DNA of 64,000 nucleotides from Microbacterium enclense (GTDB lineage: Bacteria > Actinomycetota > Actinomycetes > Actinomycetales > Microbacteriaceae), in assembly GCA_038182865.1 (NCBI GenBank), contig CP116226.1, forward strand, positions 806,001-870,000, in the 5' to 3' direction. This document shows positions 1 through 8,699 of the stretch, one piece after another; positions within the stretch are counted from its first letter, which is position 1, and each line of letters starts with the position of its first letter. Below the pieces are notes generated by a model that worked only from the letters and a program-made list of their open reading frames with translations, was not told where the DNA came from and did no database searches. Position numbers and translations under genes: made by a program.

Positions 1-1182
1 CGACAGGGTCGACGCCGCGAACACGAAGACCGCACCGACGCTGGAGACGAGTCCCGCGGGTTCCGTGAGCAGCGCCACCGCGAGGGGGACCACGGTGCAC
101 AGCACCGCGGAGAGACGGAACGAGCGGACGCCGCCCCCGAACACGTCCTGGCTGACCACCCCCGCCAGAGAGACGACGAGCCCCGACGAGGTCGCGAGGA
201 AGGCCGCGAAGGCTCCGGCCACGATGAGGGCCGTCAGCAGTTCTCCCACCAGGCCCGGCAGCAGGCGCGAGGGCAGCGCGAGGACGACGGTGTCGGCCAG
301 GCCGCGGACCGCGAGGTCGGGTGCCACCACCCGCGCGATCAGCCCCATCGTCGACGACACGGCGTAGAACGCGCCGATCAGCACGATCACGACGACGGTC
401 GTCCGCCGCGCGGACCCGCCGTCGGGGCTGGTGTAGAACCGCACGAGCACGTGCGGGAGTCCGATCGTGCCGAGCAGCAGAGCCAGGAGCAGCGACACCG
501 TGGCGTAGGTGTCGACCGCCCCCGGTCCGAACTCGGCCGGGAAGACCGTGACGGGGTCGAACTCCCGATCGCCCTGCGACAGCACGGCCAGCAGGAAGAT
601 CGCGGGAACGAGGAGCGCGGTGAGCTTCAACCAGTACTGGAACGCCTGGACCGCGGTGATCGCGCGCATCCCTCCCGCCGCGACGATTCCCGCGACGAGG
701 GTCGCGACCACGACCGCCCCCGTCCAGGGCGGGACGTCCGCCACGACGCCGAGCGCGAGGGTCGCCCCGTGGAGTTGGGGCACGATGTACAGCCACCCGA
801 TGACGAGCACGACGACGCTCGTCACGCGGCGGGCCGTGCGCGACTCGAGGCGCGCCTCGACGAAGTCGGGAATCGTGTACGCGCCGCTGCGACGCAGGGG
901 CGCCGCGACGAAGAGGAGCACGAGCAGGTACCCCGCCGCGTAGCCGATGGGGAACCAGAATCCCTCCGCGCCCGAGAGGAGGACCAGTCCGGCGAGCCCG
1001 AGGAACGTGCCCGCAGAGAGGTATTCGCCGCTGATCGCCGAGGCGTTCCAGACGCTGCCGACGCTGCGGGAGGCGACGAAGAAATCGCTCGTCGTCCGCG
1101 ACAGGCGCACGCCGGAGAAGCCGAGCACGGCGGTCACCGCGACGAGCAGCCCCACCGCGGTGAGGTCGAACACGGGGTTCAC
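1..1182 (-). CDS. Sodium/solute symporter, cation-acetate (ActP/MctC) type, partial
   Basis: The 394 visible codons start with GTG at 1182 and run off the left edge, so the C-terminus is missing. It is a multi-span membrane protein of the SSS family, which takes up acetate, pyruvate or similar monocarboxylates with a cation. The visible signatures are GEYLSAGTFLGLAG near residue 53 and GLPHVLVRFYTSPDG near residue 240, both typical of ActP-like members. It overlaps the preceding small membrane gene by four bases (GTGA), so the two are probably translationally coupled. The LytTR/kinase pair just upstream on the same strand may control it. The substrate is inferred from the family. Confidence 0.88.
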   Translation of the reverse strand, partial: MNPVFDLTAVGLLVAVTAVLGFSGVRLSRTTSDFFVASRSVGSVWNASAISGEYLSAGTFLGLAGLVLLSGAEGFWFPIGYAAGYLLVLLFVAAPLRRSGAYTIPDFVEARLESRTARRVTSVVVLVIGWLYIVPQLHGATLALGVVADVPPWTGAVVVATLVAGIVAAGGMRAITAVQAFQYWLKLTALLVPAIFLLAVLSQGDREFDPVTVFPAEFGPGAVDTYATVSLLLALLLGTIGLPHVLVRFYTSPDGGSARRTTVVVIVLIGAFYAVSSTMGLIARVVAPDLAVRGLADTVVLALPSRLLPGLVGELLTALIVAGAFAAFLATSSGLVVSLAGVVSQDVFGGGVRSFRLSAVLCTVVPLAVALLTEPAGLVSSVGAVFVFAASTLS

Positions 1183-1574
1183 GCGTCGGGCCCCGGCGAC
1201 TCGGCGAGGTGGCGGTATCGGCGTTCGTTGCGCGCCGCCGCGCGCACGAAGATGAGCGCGAAGACGAGGATGAGCGGATAGAACCCGTACGCGTGGGCGA
1301 GCCACGACAGCGGTACTCCGATCAGCACAGGATCGCCCAGCACCGGAAGCGCGGCGATGACCACGGCGAGCGCCGCGGCCACGACGAGGAACGCGGCGAC
1401 GCAGCCGATCGCGAGCCGCAACTGTGCGCGCACCAGGCCGCGCGAGAACACGTCGTCCGCTTCGTCGGGGGTGCGCCCCGGCAGCGCGAAGCCGCGCGTG
1501 GCGGGGCGTGGCACCCGGCCGGTTCGGGATGCCGTGACCCGCACGCGAGGAAGGCGCGGCGTCTCGTCGGTCAT
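1179..1574 (-). CDS. Small membrane protein encoded with the symporter (DUF485-like)
   Basis: 131 residues, with a charged N-terminal 50 residues and then two hydrophobic helices (about 55-80 and 90-110). Small two-helix proteins of the DUF485/YjcH type commonly precede ActP-type symporters. The position and the four-base overlap with the symporter support that role here, although sequence similarity to DUF485 is not obvious by eye. The ATG at 1574 is preferred over one six codons upstream because GGGAGG lies just before it. Confidence 0.7.
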   Translation of the reverse strand: MTDETPRLPRVRVTASRTGRVPRPATRGFALPGRTPDEADDVFSRGLVRAQLRLAIGCVAAFLVVAAALAVVIAALPVLGDPVLIGVPLSWLAHAYGFYPLILVFALIFVRAAARNERRYRHLAESPGPDA

Positions 1575-1626
1575 GGCCTCCCATCGTGGCATCCGGGGCG
1601 GTCGGCGTCGACGTCCGTTCCCCGGC

Positions 1627-1818
1627 TCAGACCTCGCGCGAGAGCGGGACGGGAGGCGTCGCCGAGGCCGGGTCGAGGTCGACGCGGCGGGCGCGGCATC
1701 CCGTGCACCGCACGTAGCGGATGCGACCCTCGCTGGTCAGGTGTGCGGATTCGGTCACCCACGCATGTTCGTGGACGGGTGCAGCGAGGGGCGTCGACAG
1801 GGTCTCGGGGGCGGTCAT
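1627..1818 (-). CDS. Small hypothetical protein with a CxxC pair
   Basis: 63 residues. The centre reads YVRCTGCRARRVDL, a CxxC knuckle followed by a basic stretch, with HEHAW upstream, so metal binding is possible. No function is recognised. It lies between the symporter pair and a divergent CGNR gene whose start is only 25 bases away, so the two promoters must overlap. The ATG at 1818 is chosen; an in-frame start 12 codons upstream would run into the divergent gene. Confidence 0.6.
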   Translation of the reverse strand: MTAPETLSTPLAAPVHEHAWVTESAHLTSEGRIRYVRCTGCRARRVDLDPASATPPVPLSREV

Positions 1819-1843
1819 GCTGCCAGCGTGCTGTAATGGCGTT

Positions 1844-2359
1844 GTGCATCTCAACCCTTACGGAGAGTACGCGGTCCTGCTCGCCGCCTCGCTCGCCAAC
1901 GAGTGGCCCGCCGATCGGGATGGTGTCGAGCAGCGGGCTCGCGACCTGGGCATGTCGATGACCTTCCCCGTCGCATCCGACGACTACGAGCGGACGCGGG
2001 ACGTCATCGACGACTGGCTGGTCGTGGTCGACGAGACCGACCCCGACGCGCGCGCAGAACTGTTGAACGAGCGGATGGCCCGCGTCACGGCCTACCCCCG
2101 CCTCACCAACCACAACGGCGAGGGCTGGCACCTCCACTACCGCGACGAGGACGACGCTCTTCCCCGCGTCCTCGCCGCCGTCATCTCGGTGGGAACGGCC
2201 CTGCACCTCGTCACCCGCGGTCAGGATCGGCTCGGCCGCTGCGCCGCCGAGCCCTGCGTGAACGTCGTCGTCGACGTCACGCGCAACGGCCGGCAGAAGT
2301 ACTGCTCGGTGCGCTGCGCGAATCGCGCCGCCGTCCGCCGCCACCGCGCGCGTCACTGA
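1844..2359 (+). CDS. CGNR zinc-finger domain protein
   Basis: 171 residues starting at GTG 1844. The C-terminus carries the zinc-binding arrangement RCAAEPC and then YCSVRCANRAAVRRHR, i.e. C-x4-C plus C-x3-C with CANR replacing the usual CGNR. The N-terminal two thirds correspond to the stress-response ABATE-type domain of this family. These proteins are presumed DNA-binding regulators in actinobacteria, but targets are unknown. A longer frame opens at 1721 but overlaps the divergent gene. TGTAAT lies a few bases before the start, so a leaderless transcript is possible. Confidence 0.82.
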   Translation: MHLNPYGEYAVLLAASLANEWPADRDGVEQRARDLGMSMTFPVASDDYERTRDVIDDWLVVVDETDPDARAELLNERMARVTAYPRLTNHNGEGWHLHYRDEDDALPRVLAAVISVGTALHLVTRGQDRLGRCAAEPCVNVVVDVTRNGRQKYCSVRCANRAAVRRHRARH

Positions 2360-2381
2360 CCCGCGCGGCGGCCGCGACGAC

Positions 2382-3086
2382 TCAGCGCAGTAGCGCGTCG
2401 CGCACCGACGGCACCAGCCGACGGCTCACCGGGAGCTCGATCTCGCTCAGCACCACCGTGGGCGCCGCGCCCGACAGGCGCACCTCGACGATGGCATCCC
2501 GGTGAACGAGGTACGAGCGGTGCACCCGCACGAAGCCCGCGTGCGCCCAGCGGTCAGCGAGGTCGGAGAGGGGCACACGCACCAGATGCTCGGAGGTCGG
2601 GGTGTACAGGCGCGAATAGTCGCCGTTCGCCTGCACCCAGCGGATCTCGCCGCGCCGCACGAGCCGCGTGGTCGACCCGACGGTGACCGGGATCGTCTCG
2701 TCGTCGTCCGTCTCGGTCGCGGTGCCCGCCACCAACGCGCGCCCGAGCGCCCGGTGGAGGCGCTCGACTCGCACCGGCTTGAGCACGTAGTCGACGGCCT
2801 CGAGATCGAAGGCCTTCACCGCGCCGGCGTCGTCGGCGGTGACGAAGACGATCGCGGGCCGGTCGCGCAGGCGCGAGAACGCGGCGGCGAGGTCGAAGCC
2901 GGAGAGCCCGGGCATGTGGATATCGAGGAACGCCACCGCGATCTCGGCGCGCTCCAGCACGCGCAGGGCCTCAGCCCCGTTCGCTGCGGCGTGCACCGCC
3001 GACACGCGCGGATCACCCGAAAGCAGCGCGACCAGTTCGGCGCGCGCGGGAGCCTCGTCGTCGGCGACGAGCACCTCGACGCTCAC
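2382..3086 (-). CDS. LytTR-family response regulator
   Basis: 234 residues. The receiver domain (about 1-115) has the acidic pair D9-D10, phospho-acceptor D55 in FLDIHMPG and K103 in YVLKP. A LytTR DNA-binding domain follows (about 130-234), with VRRGEIRWVQANGDYSRLY and FVRVHRSYLV. The start overlaps the kinase stop by four bases (ATGA), so the two proteins are made together. LytS/LytTR pairs such as E. coli BtsSR control CstA-family pyruvate carriers. Here the cstA homologue is the first gene of the same operon, which suggests that target. Confidence 0.93.
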   Translation of the reverse strand: MSVEVLVADDEAPARAELVALLSGDPRVSAVHAAANGAEALRVLERAEIAVAFLDIHMPGLSGFDLAAAFSRLRDRPAIVFVTADDAGAVKAFDLEAVDYVLKPVRVERLHRALGRALVAGTATETDDDETIPVTVGSTTRLVRRGEIRWVQANGDYSRLYTPTSEHLVRVPLSDLADRWAHAGFVRVHRSYLVHRDAIVEVRLSGAAPTVVLSEIELPVSRRLVPSVRDALLR

Positions 3087-4255
3087 GGGTGCACCGTCTC
3101 GTGCTGCGGCTGCGACTTGGGCACGCGCAAGCGCACGGCCGTGCCAGAGCCGAGATTCGTCTCGACGATCAGGCCGCCCGCCGGTCCGTAGAGCTGGCGA
3201 AGGCGCGCGTCGACGTTGCGCAGGCCGACGTGCGTGGAGGCCGCATCGAGGTCGAGCAGGGTCGCGAGCTCGTCGGGATCCATGCCGACGCCGTCATCGT
3301 CGACCACGACCTCGGTGTGCGTGCCGTCGTCGATCGCGGTGACCGTGATGATCCCGCCGCGCTCGCCCGGCTCGAGCCCGTGTCGCACGGCGTTCTCGAC
3401 GAGCGGCTGCACCGACAGGAACGGGATGACGGTCGCGAGCGTCTCGGGGGCGATCCGCAGACGAACCGACAGACGGTCGCCGAAGCGCGCACGCTCGAGC
3501 TCGAGATACGAGTGGATGCTGCGCAGTTCCTCGGCGAGGGTCGTGAACTCCCCCTGGCGCCGGAACGAGTACCGGGTGAAGTCGGCGAACTCGACGACGA
3601 GGTCGCGGGCGCGGGGAGGGTCGGTCGAGATGAACGACGCGATCGCCGTCAGCGCGTTGTAGATGAAGTGCGGACTGATCTGCGCGCGCAGCGCGCGAAG
3701 CTCCGCCTCGGCGAGCGCGGCGCGCGAGGCGTCGAGGCCCGCGAGCTCGAGCTGCGCCGCGCACCACTCGGCGACGTCGCCGGTCGCTCGCACGAGGGGT
3801 CCGCGCACGGGCGACGCGAACGCCACGATCGCTCCCCACACACGCCCGTCGACGACGATCGGCGCCCCCACCGCGTCACCGTCGGCCTCCGTGAACACCT
3901 GGCGACGCCCGGTCTCCTGCACGCGGGCCGCGATCCGGCGTGCCGACGCTGAGAGGGCGTCGGCGCCGTCCAGCGCGACGCGGTCCGCGCCGGTCTCGAC
4001 GATCGCGACGGCGTCGGCCGCCAGCAGCGCCCTCAGGTGCTTGGCCGCGCGGGCGGCATCCGGTTCGTCGCGCCCGCCCCGGAGAGCGGATGCCGCGGCC
4101 GCGGCGAGATGAAGGGTCCGGTGCGTCGCGCGCTCGGCGTCGCTGCCGAGGTCTCGCGGAGCCAACGCGAAGCGGCGCGCGAAGACGAGCGCGAGGGTCG
4201 ACGCCGCACCGACGACGACCCCCGCGGCCCCGGCGAGCAACGGTGCGTCGAGCAT
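3083..4255 (-). CDS. LytS-like sensor histidine kinase with GAF-type sensor
   Basis: 390 residues. One N-terminal membrane helix (about 5-27) is followed by a GAF-like region (about 60-175), then the His-kinase dimerisation segment with the acceptor histidine in QISPHFIYNAL near residue 190. The ATP-binding domain contains LVENAVRHGLEP and DDDGVGM. Unlike E. coli BtsS there is no multi-span membrane sensor, so the signal may be cytoplasmic and read by the GAF domain; this is inference. It lies 13 bases after the ybdD-like gene and overlaps the regulator gene. Confidence 0.92.
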   Translation of the reverse strand: MLDAPLLAGAAGVVVGAASTLALVFARRFALAPRDLGSDAERATHRTLHLAAAAASALRGGRDEPDAARAAKHLRALLAADAVAIVETGADRVALDGADALSASARRIAARVQETGRRQVFTEADGDAVGAPIVVDGRVWGAIVAFASPVRGPLVRATGDVAEWCAAQLELAGLDASRAALAEAELRALRAQISPHFIYNALTAIASFISTDPPRARDLVVEFADFTRYSFRRQGEFTTLAEELRSIHSYLELERARFGDRLSVRLRIAPETLATVIPFLSVQPLVENAVRHGLEPGERGGIITVTAIDDGTHTEVVVDDDGVGMDPDELATLLDLDAASTHVGLRNVDARLRQLYGPAGGLIVETNLGSGTAVRLRVPKSQPQHETVHP

Positions 4256-4268
4256 GGTCGCAGCCTAG

Positions 4269-4523
4269 TCAGCAGCAGCGGGCGCCGGGATTGCGGTCTT
4301 GCTCCGCCGCCCGCTGCCGCCAGAACTGCCGCTCGGTCAGCGGCGCTTCGCCCGGGTGATGCGCCCGATGATGCGCGACGTACACGTCGTAGGCGCGGTC
4401 ACCCATGAGCGTCGTGACGTACCACCGGATGCCACGACCCACCCGCGCGAGGCTCGCACCCAGGCGTGTGAGGGCCGAACGCGCTTCCGCGCGGGTGAGG
4501 GCCGTGGCATCCGATTCGCTCAT
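4269..4523 (-). CDS. YbdD/YjiX family protein (DUF466)
   Basis: 84 residues, the usual length for the family. Recognisable features are the central MGDRAYDVYVAHHRAHHPG and a C-terminal FWRQR followed by a short cysteine-ended tail. Members are small partners encoded right after cstA or btsT and are thought to support pyruvate uptake by those carriers. Here the gene starts seven bases after the cstA stop, matching that arrangement. Confidence 0.92.
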   Translation of the reverse strand: MSESDATALTRAEARSALTRLGASLARVGRGIRWYVTTLMGDRAYDVYVAHHRAHHPGEAPLTERQFWRQRAAEQDRNPGARCC

Positions 4524-4530
4524 GACGACC

Positions 4531-6795
4531 TCAGTGGTGCGCCGACGCGGTCGGACGATCGGGGTGGTCGGCCGGGAGAGCCTCCCATTCCTTCTCGATC
4601 TCGCGCTCGGCCTTGGTGGCGAGGAACCCGGCCGGGGCGAAGCGACGCGACGGCACGGGAGTGTCTTCGAGGTTCTCGCCCCCTCCGGCGCGCAGGGCCT
4701 TGATCGTGACGACCACGGCCATCACGATGACGATGATCGCGAGCGTGACGAACACGATCGACAGCACCCCCTGCACGAAGGTGTTGCGCACGACCGCCTC
4801 CATGGCGGCGACGGTCTTCGCGGTGCCGAACTCGGTCTTGCCCGCCGCCAGCGCGTCGCGGAAAGCGATGTGGTTGGCCCAGTACCCCACCGCCGGGACC
4901 GGCGAGAAGATCTTGTACATCGATGCGGTGATCGTGACGACCGCGGCGAAGGCGAGCGGCAGGGCCACGATCCACAGCCAGCGGAAGTACGCGCGTCCGC
5001 GCTTGGCGACGATCGCGAGGACCACGGCGAGCGAGATCGCGGCGAGCAACTGGTTGGCGATGCCGAACAGGGGGAAGAACGTGTTGATGCCGCCCAGCGG
5101 GTCGGTCACGCCGAGGATCAGGATCGAGCCCCATCCGGCGACCATGACAGCGGTGCAGATCCAGACGCCCGGTCGCCACGACAGGTCCTTGAACTTGGGG
5201 ATCACGGTGCCGATCGAGTCCTGGAGCATGAAGCGGGCGACGCGGGTACCGGCATCCACCGCCGTCAGGATGAAGAGCGCCTCGAACATGATGGCGAAGT
5301 GGTACCAGAACGCCATCATCGCCTGACCGCCGAGGGCCTGTTGCATGATGTGCGCGAGACCGAGCGCGAGCGTCGGAGCGCCACCCGTGCGCGAGACGAT
5401 CGAGCTCTCGCCCACCGCCGCGGCGGTGGTCGTCAGCATGTCGGGCGTGAGGTTGACTCCGGCGAGTCCCAGGCCGTTGACGAAGGCGACAGCCCCCTCG
5501 ACGGTGCCGAGCGTGGCGGCCGGGGAGGCGTTCATCGCGAAGTAGATCCCGCGGTCGATCGACAGAGCCGCAACCAGCGCCATGATCGCGACGAACGACT
5601 CCATGAGCATGCCGCCGTACCCGATGAAGCGCGTCTGGCGCTCCTTCTCGACGAGCTTGGGCGTGGTGCCCGAGGCGATGAGCGCGTGGAAGCCGCTGAG
5701 GGCGCCGCACGCGATCGTGACGAAGAGGAACGGGAAGATCGGTCCGCTGAACACCGGTCCGGTCTGCCCACCGGCGAACTCGCTGAACGCGGGGACCGAG
5801 ATCTCGGGACGCACGAGAACGATGGCGCCGGCGAGCATCACGATGACGCCGACCTTCATGAACGTCGACAGGTAGTCGCGCGGGGCGAGCAGCAGCCAGA
5901 CGGGCAGGACCGCGGCAACGAAGCCGTAGACGATGATGCCCCATGCGATGACGGAGCGGTCGAGGTGGAAGGCCGCGTAGCCCCACTCGGTCGAGGCGAC
6001 CCAGCCGCCCGCGACGATCGCGGCGATGAGGAGGACGAAGCCGATGATCGAGATCTCGGTGATGCGGCCCGGGCGGATGTAGCGCAGGTACAGACCCATG
6101 AACAGCGCGATCGGGATGGTCATCGACACGCTGAACACGCCCCACGGGCTCTCGCCGAGGGCGTTGACCACGACCAGGGCGAGGATCGCCACGATGATCA
6201 GCATGATGAGCAGGCTCGCCAGGATCGCGGCGGTGCCGCCGATCTTCCCGAGCTCGTCGCGCGCCATCTGACCGATCGTGCGGCCCCCGCGGCGCATCGA
6301 GAAGAACAGCACGAGGTAGTCCTGCACGGCGCCCGCGAGGATGACGCCGACGATGATCCAGATCGTGCCGGGGAGGTAACCCATCTGGGCCGCGAGGACG
6401 GGACCGACCAGCGGACCGGCGCCAGCGATGGCGGCGAAGTGGTGGCCGTACAGCACGCGTCGGTCGGTCGGCACGTAGTCCTTGCCGTCGTGCTTGCGCT
6501 CGCCCGGGGTGGCCCGCCGGTCGTCAGGCCGCACGATGTAGCGCTCGATGACCTTCGAGTAGAAGCGGTAACCGATGAGGTACGTGCAGACCGCGGCGAA
6601 CACGAACCAGATCGCGTTCACCGTCTCGCCGCGGATGATCGCGAGCATCGTCCAGCCGAGAGCGCCCAGCAGCGCGATCGCGACCCACAGCGCGATCTTC
6701 GCGGGAGTCCACGTACTGCGGAGCTTGTCGGGTGGGACGGCGACGGGGGGAAGTTTCGGGTCGGTGACGATGTCGTCGTCGACGGAAGCGCTCAT
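4531..6795 (-). CDS. cstA: Carbon starvation protein A, pyruvate/peptide carrier
   Basis: 754 residues, a polytopic membrane protein of the CstA family (E. coli CstA and BtsT are about 700-716). Family signatures include AGAGPLVGPVLAAQMGYLPG near residue 125, RTRFIGYGGMLMESFVA and a YHFAIMFEALFILTAVDAGT block. Known members import pyruvate with protons and respond to carbon limitation. The ATG at 6795 is chosen because AGGAG lies eight bases upstream; an ATG 27 codons earlier lacks this. It is the first gene of a four-gene operon with ybdD, the kinase and the LytTR regulator, so the carrier is probably controlled by its own sensor pair. Confidence 0.94.
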   Translation of the reverse strand: MSASVDDDIVTDPKLPPVAVPPDKLRSTWTPAKIALWVAIALLGALGWTMLAIIRGETVNAIWFVFAAVCTYLIGYRFYSKVIERYIVRPDDRRATPGERKHDGKDYVPTDRRVLYGHHFAAIAGAGPLVGPVLAAQMGYLPGTIWIIVGVILAGAVQDYLVLFFSMRRGGRTIGQMARDELGKIGGTAAILASLLIMLIIVAILALVVVNALGESPWGVFSVSMTIPIALFMGLYLRYIRPGRITEISIIGFVLLIAAIVAGGWVASTEWGYAAFHLDRSVIAWGIIVYGFVAAVLPVWLLLAPRDYLSTFMKVGVIVMLAGAIVLVRPEISVPAFSEFAGGQTGPVFSGPIFPFLFVTIACGALSGFHALIASGTTPKLVEKERQTRFIGYGGMLMESFVAIMALVAALSIDRGIYFAMNASPAATLGTVEGAVAFVNGLGLAGVNLTPDMLTTTAAAVGESSIVSRTGGAPTLALGLAHIMQQALGGQAMMAFWYHFAIMFEALFILTAVDAGTRVARFMLQDSIGTVIPKFKDLSWRPGVWICTAVMVAGWGSILILGVTDPLGGINTFFPLFGIANQLLAAISLAVVLAIVAKRGRAYFRWLWIVALPLAFAAVVTITASMYKIFSPVPAVGYWANHIAFRDALAAGKTEFGTAKTVAAMEAVVRNTFVQGVLSIVFVTLAIIVIVMAVVVTIKALRAGGGENLEDTPVPSRRFAPAGFLATKAEREIEKEWEALPADHPDRPTASAHH

Positions 6796-7156
6796 GTTGT
6801 CTCCTGTTCGCGGCGCTGCGGACTCGGGAAGGCTAAACGGATGCCGTGCCCCGGCACCGTGGCATCCCCTCCTCATGCGGTGAGCGGCGTGAACGGTGCG
6901 GTGAGCGGCGGGGCGGCGGGCGGCGGCGGGCCGGCGGGCCGGGCGGCGGGCGAAACTCCTGAGTTTTCGCCTCGACTCCCCCTCCCCCCGCTCTGTCCGG
7001 GCCCGGCGCGTCGATTTCTCAGGAGTTTCGCACGGGCCGCGACCGTGCTCGACGCCGCCCGGGGCCCGCTACCAGGTCGCGCGTGCGGACGACGGGGATG
7101 GCGGAACACCCCGGGCCCCGCCTACGTTGCTGGAGAGACCGACGACAGGAGGCGCC
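6796..7156. other. 361-base gap with divergent promoters and an inverted repeat
   Basis: No plausible gene. It must hold the promoters of cstA (minus) and the GNAT gene (plus). The middle is nearly pure G/C (6895-6950). A 14-base inverted repeat at 6950-6963 and 7018-7031 is listed separately. Confidence 0.7.
6950..7031. repeat. Inverted pair of a GCGAAACTCCTGAG element
   Basis: GCGAAACTCCTGAG at 6950-6963 and its exact reverse complement at 7018-7031, 54 bases apart. Each copy continues into an A/T run (TTTT or AAAT), unusual in this G/C-rich background. It could be a transcription terminator, a regulator site or an interspersed repeat; the sequence alone does not decide. Confidence 0.75.
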
Positions 7157-7495
7157 ATGACCGACGCAGTGACCGTGACCCGCAACGACGACGCCCACCG
7201 CTACGAGATCCATGTGGGCGAAGAGCTGGGCGGGTTCCTCGAGTTCCGCCCCGCCGGTCCCGACCGGGTCGTGCTCCCGCACACCGAGGTCGACCCCACG
7301 TTCAAGGGTCGGGGCCTCGGCTCCACCCTCGCGAGCGAGGCGCTCGCCGATCTCGCCCGCCGCGGTGACAGCATCATCCCGTCCTGCCCCTTCGTCGCGC
7401 ACTACCTGCGCGAGCACGACGTGCCCGGCCTCGTGATCGAGTGGCCCGCCGACAGTGACGCGGCGGATTCGGCCGACCCCAGCGAACCGGCATGA
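7157..7495 (+). CDS. Small GNAT N-acetyltransferase, YjdJ type
   Basis: 112 residues. The acetyl-CoA binding loop is FKGRGLGSTL (about residues 55-64), followed by the short C-terminal IIPSCPFVAHYLREH typical of one-domain YjdJ-like GNATs. Substrate unknown. GGAGG lies six bases before the ATG at 7157. It overlaps the pirin gene by four bases (ATGA), indicating co-translation. Confidence 0.88.
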   Translation: MTDAVTVTRNDDAHRYEIHVGEELGGFLEFRPAGPDRVVLPHTEVDPTFKGRGLGSTLASEALADLARRGDSIIPSCPFVAHYLREHDVPGLVIEWPADSDAADSADPSEPA

Positions 7496-8514
7496 CCCGA
7501 CTCGACGTCGCGCCGCCGGCATCCGAGGGTCCCGTCGCCTGCGACGGTCCGCGCGCCCTCGTCGTCGAGGCTCGCGAGGTGCCGCTGGGCGGCGTCCGCG
7601 GCATGGAGGTGCACCGCACGCTGCCACACCGTGCGCTGCCGATGGTCGGGGCGTGGTGCTTCCTCGACCGCTTCGGTCCGCAGGAGACGACGATGCGCGT
7701 CGAACCGCATCCGCACATCGGGCTGCAGACGGTGACGTGGCCGATCATCGGCGAGGTGCGGCATCGGGATGCCGTGGGCAGCGACGTCGTGGTGCGTCCG
7801 GGCGCGCTCAACCTCATGACCAGCGGCGAGGGCATCGCGCACTCGGAGTACTCGCTCGGAGACGGGCCGGTCGCGCTGGACGCCCTGCAGCTCTGGGTGG
7901 CGCTGCCCGAATCCCGACGGCACGGCGGCCCGGCGTTCGAGCGCCACGAGGACCTTCCCGTCCTCGACCTCGCCGACGGGGCGGACGCCGTCGTCGTGAT
8001 GGGCGAGCTGGGTTCTGTGCGCTCGCCGGCGACCGTCCACACGCCGATCGTGGGCGCCGAGGTCCGGCTTCCCGCGAGTGTCCGCGTGCGGATCCCCCTC
8101 CGACCCGAATGGGAATATGCGCTGTACGGCATGATCGGTTCCGCGGATGTGGAGACCGGAATGGAGGCCGTCGATGCCGACGCTGCACGGCGCTCCGAGC
8201 CCGTGTCGGCCGACGTCGACGGTACGGCCCATGTCGATCACAGCCGCCTCCTGTACCTCGGTAAGGGCCGCGATCATGTCGAGCTCGTGAGCGCCGAGGG
8301 CGCCCGCGTGTTCCTTCTCGGCGGCGAGCCCTTCGAGGCCGACATCGTCATGTGGTGGAACTTCGTCGGCCGCACGCACGACGAGATCGTCGAGGCCCGC
8401 GGAGCGTGGGAGGCGCAGTCGCCGCGCTTCGGCCAGGTCATCGACCACGGCTCCGAGCGCATCCCCGCCCCTCCCCTGCCCGCGGTCCGCCTCACGCCGC
8501 GCCGCCGGCGCTGA
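7492..8514 (+). CDS. Pirin family protein
   Basis: 340 residues, a bicupin fold. The metal-binding block is seen in RVEPHPHIGLQTVTW with histidines near residues 68-72, and the second motif LMTSGEGIAHSEYS near 105-118 includes the ligand histidine and glutamate. Bacterial pirins include quercetin dioxygenases and regulators of central metabolism; the role here cannot be assigned. It starts inside the stop of the GNAT gene. Confidence 0.93.
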   Translation: MTRLDVAPPASEGPVACDGPRALVVEAREVPLGGVRGMEVHRTLPHRALPMVGAWCFLDRFGPQETTMRVEPHPHIGLQTVTWPIIGEVRHRDAVGSDVVVRPGALNLMTSGEGIAHSEYSLGDGPVALDALQLWVALPESRRHGGPAFERHEDLPVLDLADGADAVVVMGELGSVRSPATVHTPIVGAEVRLPASVRVRIPLRPEWEYALYGMIGSADVETGMEAVDADAARRSEPVSADVDGTAHVDHSRLLYLGKGRDHVELVSAEGARVFLLGGEPFEADIVMWWNFVGRTHDEIVEARGAWEAQSPRFGQVIDHGSERIPAPPLPAVRLTPRRRR

Positions 8515-8575
8515 CTTGCGCGCCCGAGCCGCCCCTTCGTGGTTCGCGTTGCGGCGACTCGCCCCCTCACCGATC

Positions 8576-8631
8576 GAGTGTCCAAGAAACCCGGAGAGGA
8601 TGCCGCCGCCCTCCGGGTTTCTCGGACACTC
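8576..8631. repeat. Long intergenic hairpin, GTGTCC family copy 1
   Basis: Two 21-base arms (8576-8596 and 8611-8631) pair with a single mismatch around a 14-base loop. The outer ends read GAGTGTCC and GGACACTC, the same ends as the hairpin at 36405-36457. It lies between pirin and the ECF genes and could terminate the pirin operon, but there is no T tract. The loop contains GGATGCC. Confidence 0.85.
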
Positions 8632-8699
8632 GGCACCGAAGACGTGAGGGGCCGGAACGGAAGACGCCGGCTCGCCGGTGCCGCCGTTACGCTGGCCCC

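Noticed and set aside
4405..7368. Open frame of 987 codons antisense to cstA
   Set aside because: Arg/Asp/His-rich text with no domain, fully opposite a clear CstA protein; a composition artefact.
8520..8699. TPP riboswitch expected before a YkoEDC-type transporter
   Set aside because: No CUGAGA or ACCUGA-type core is visible; only the GTGTCC hairpin is there.
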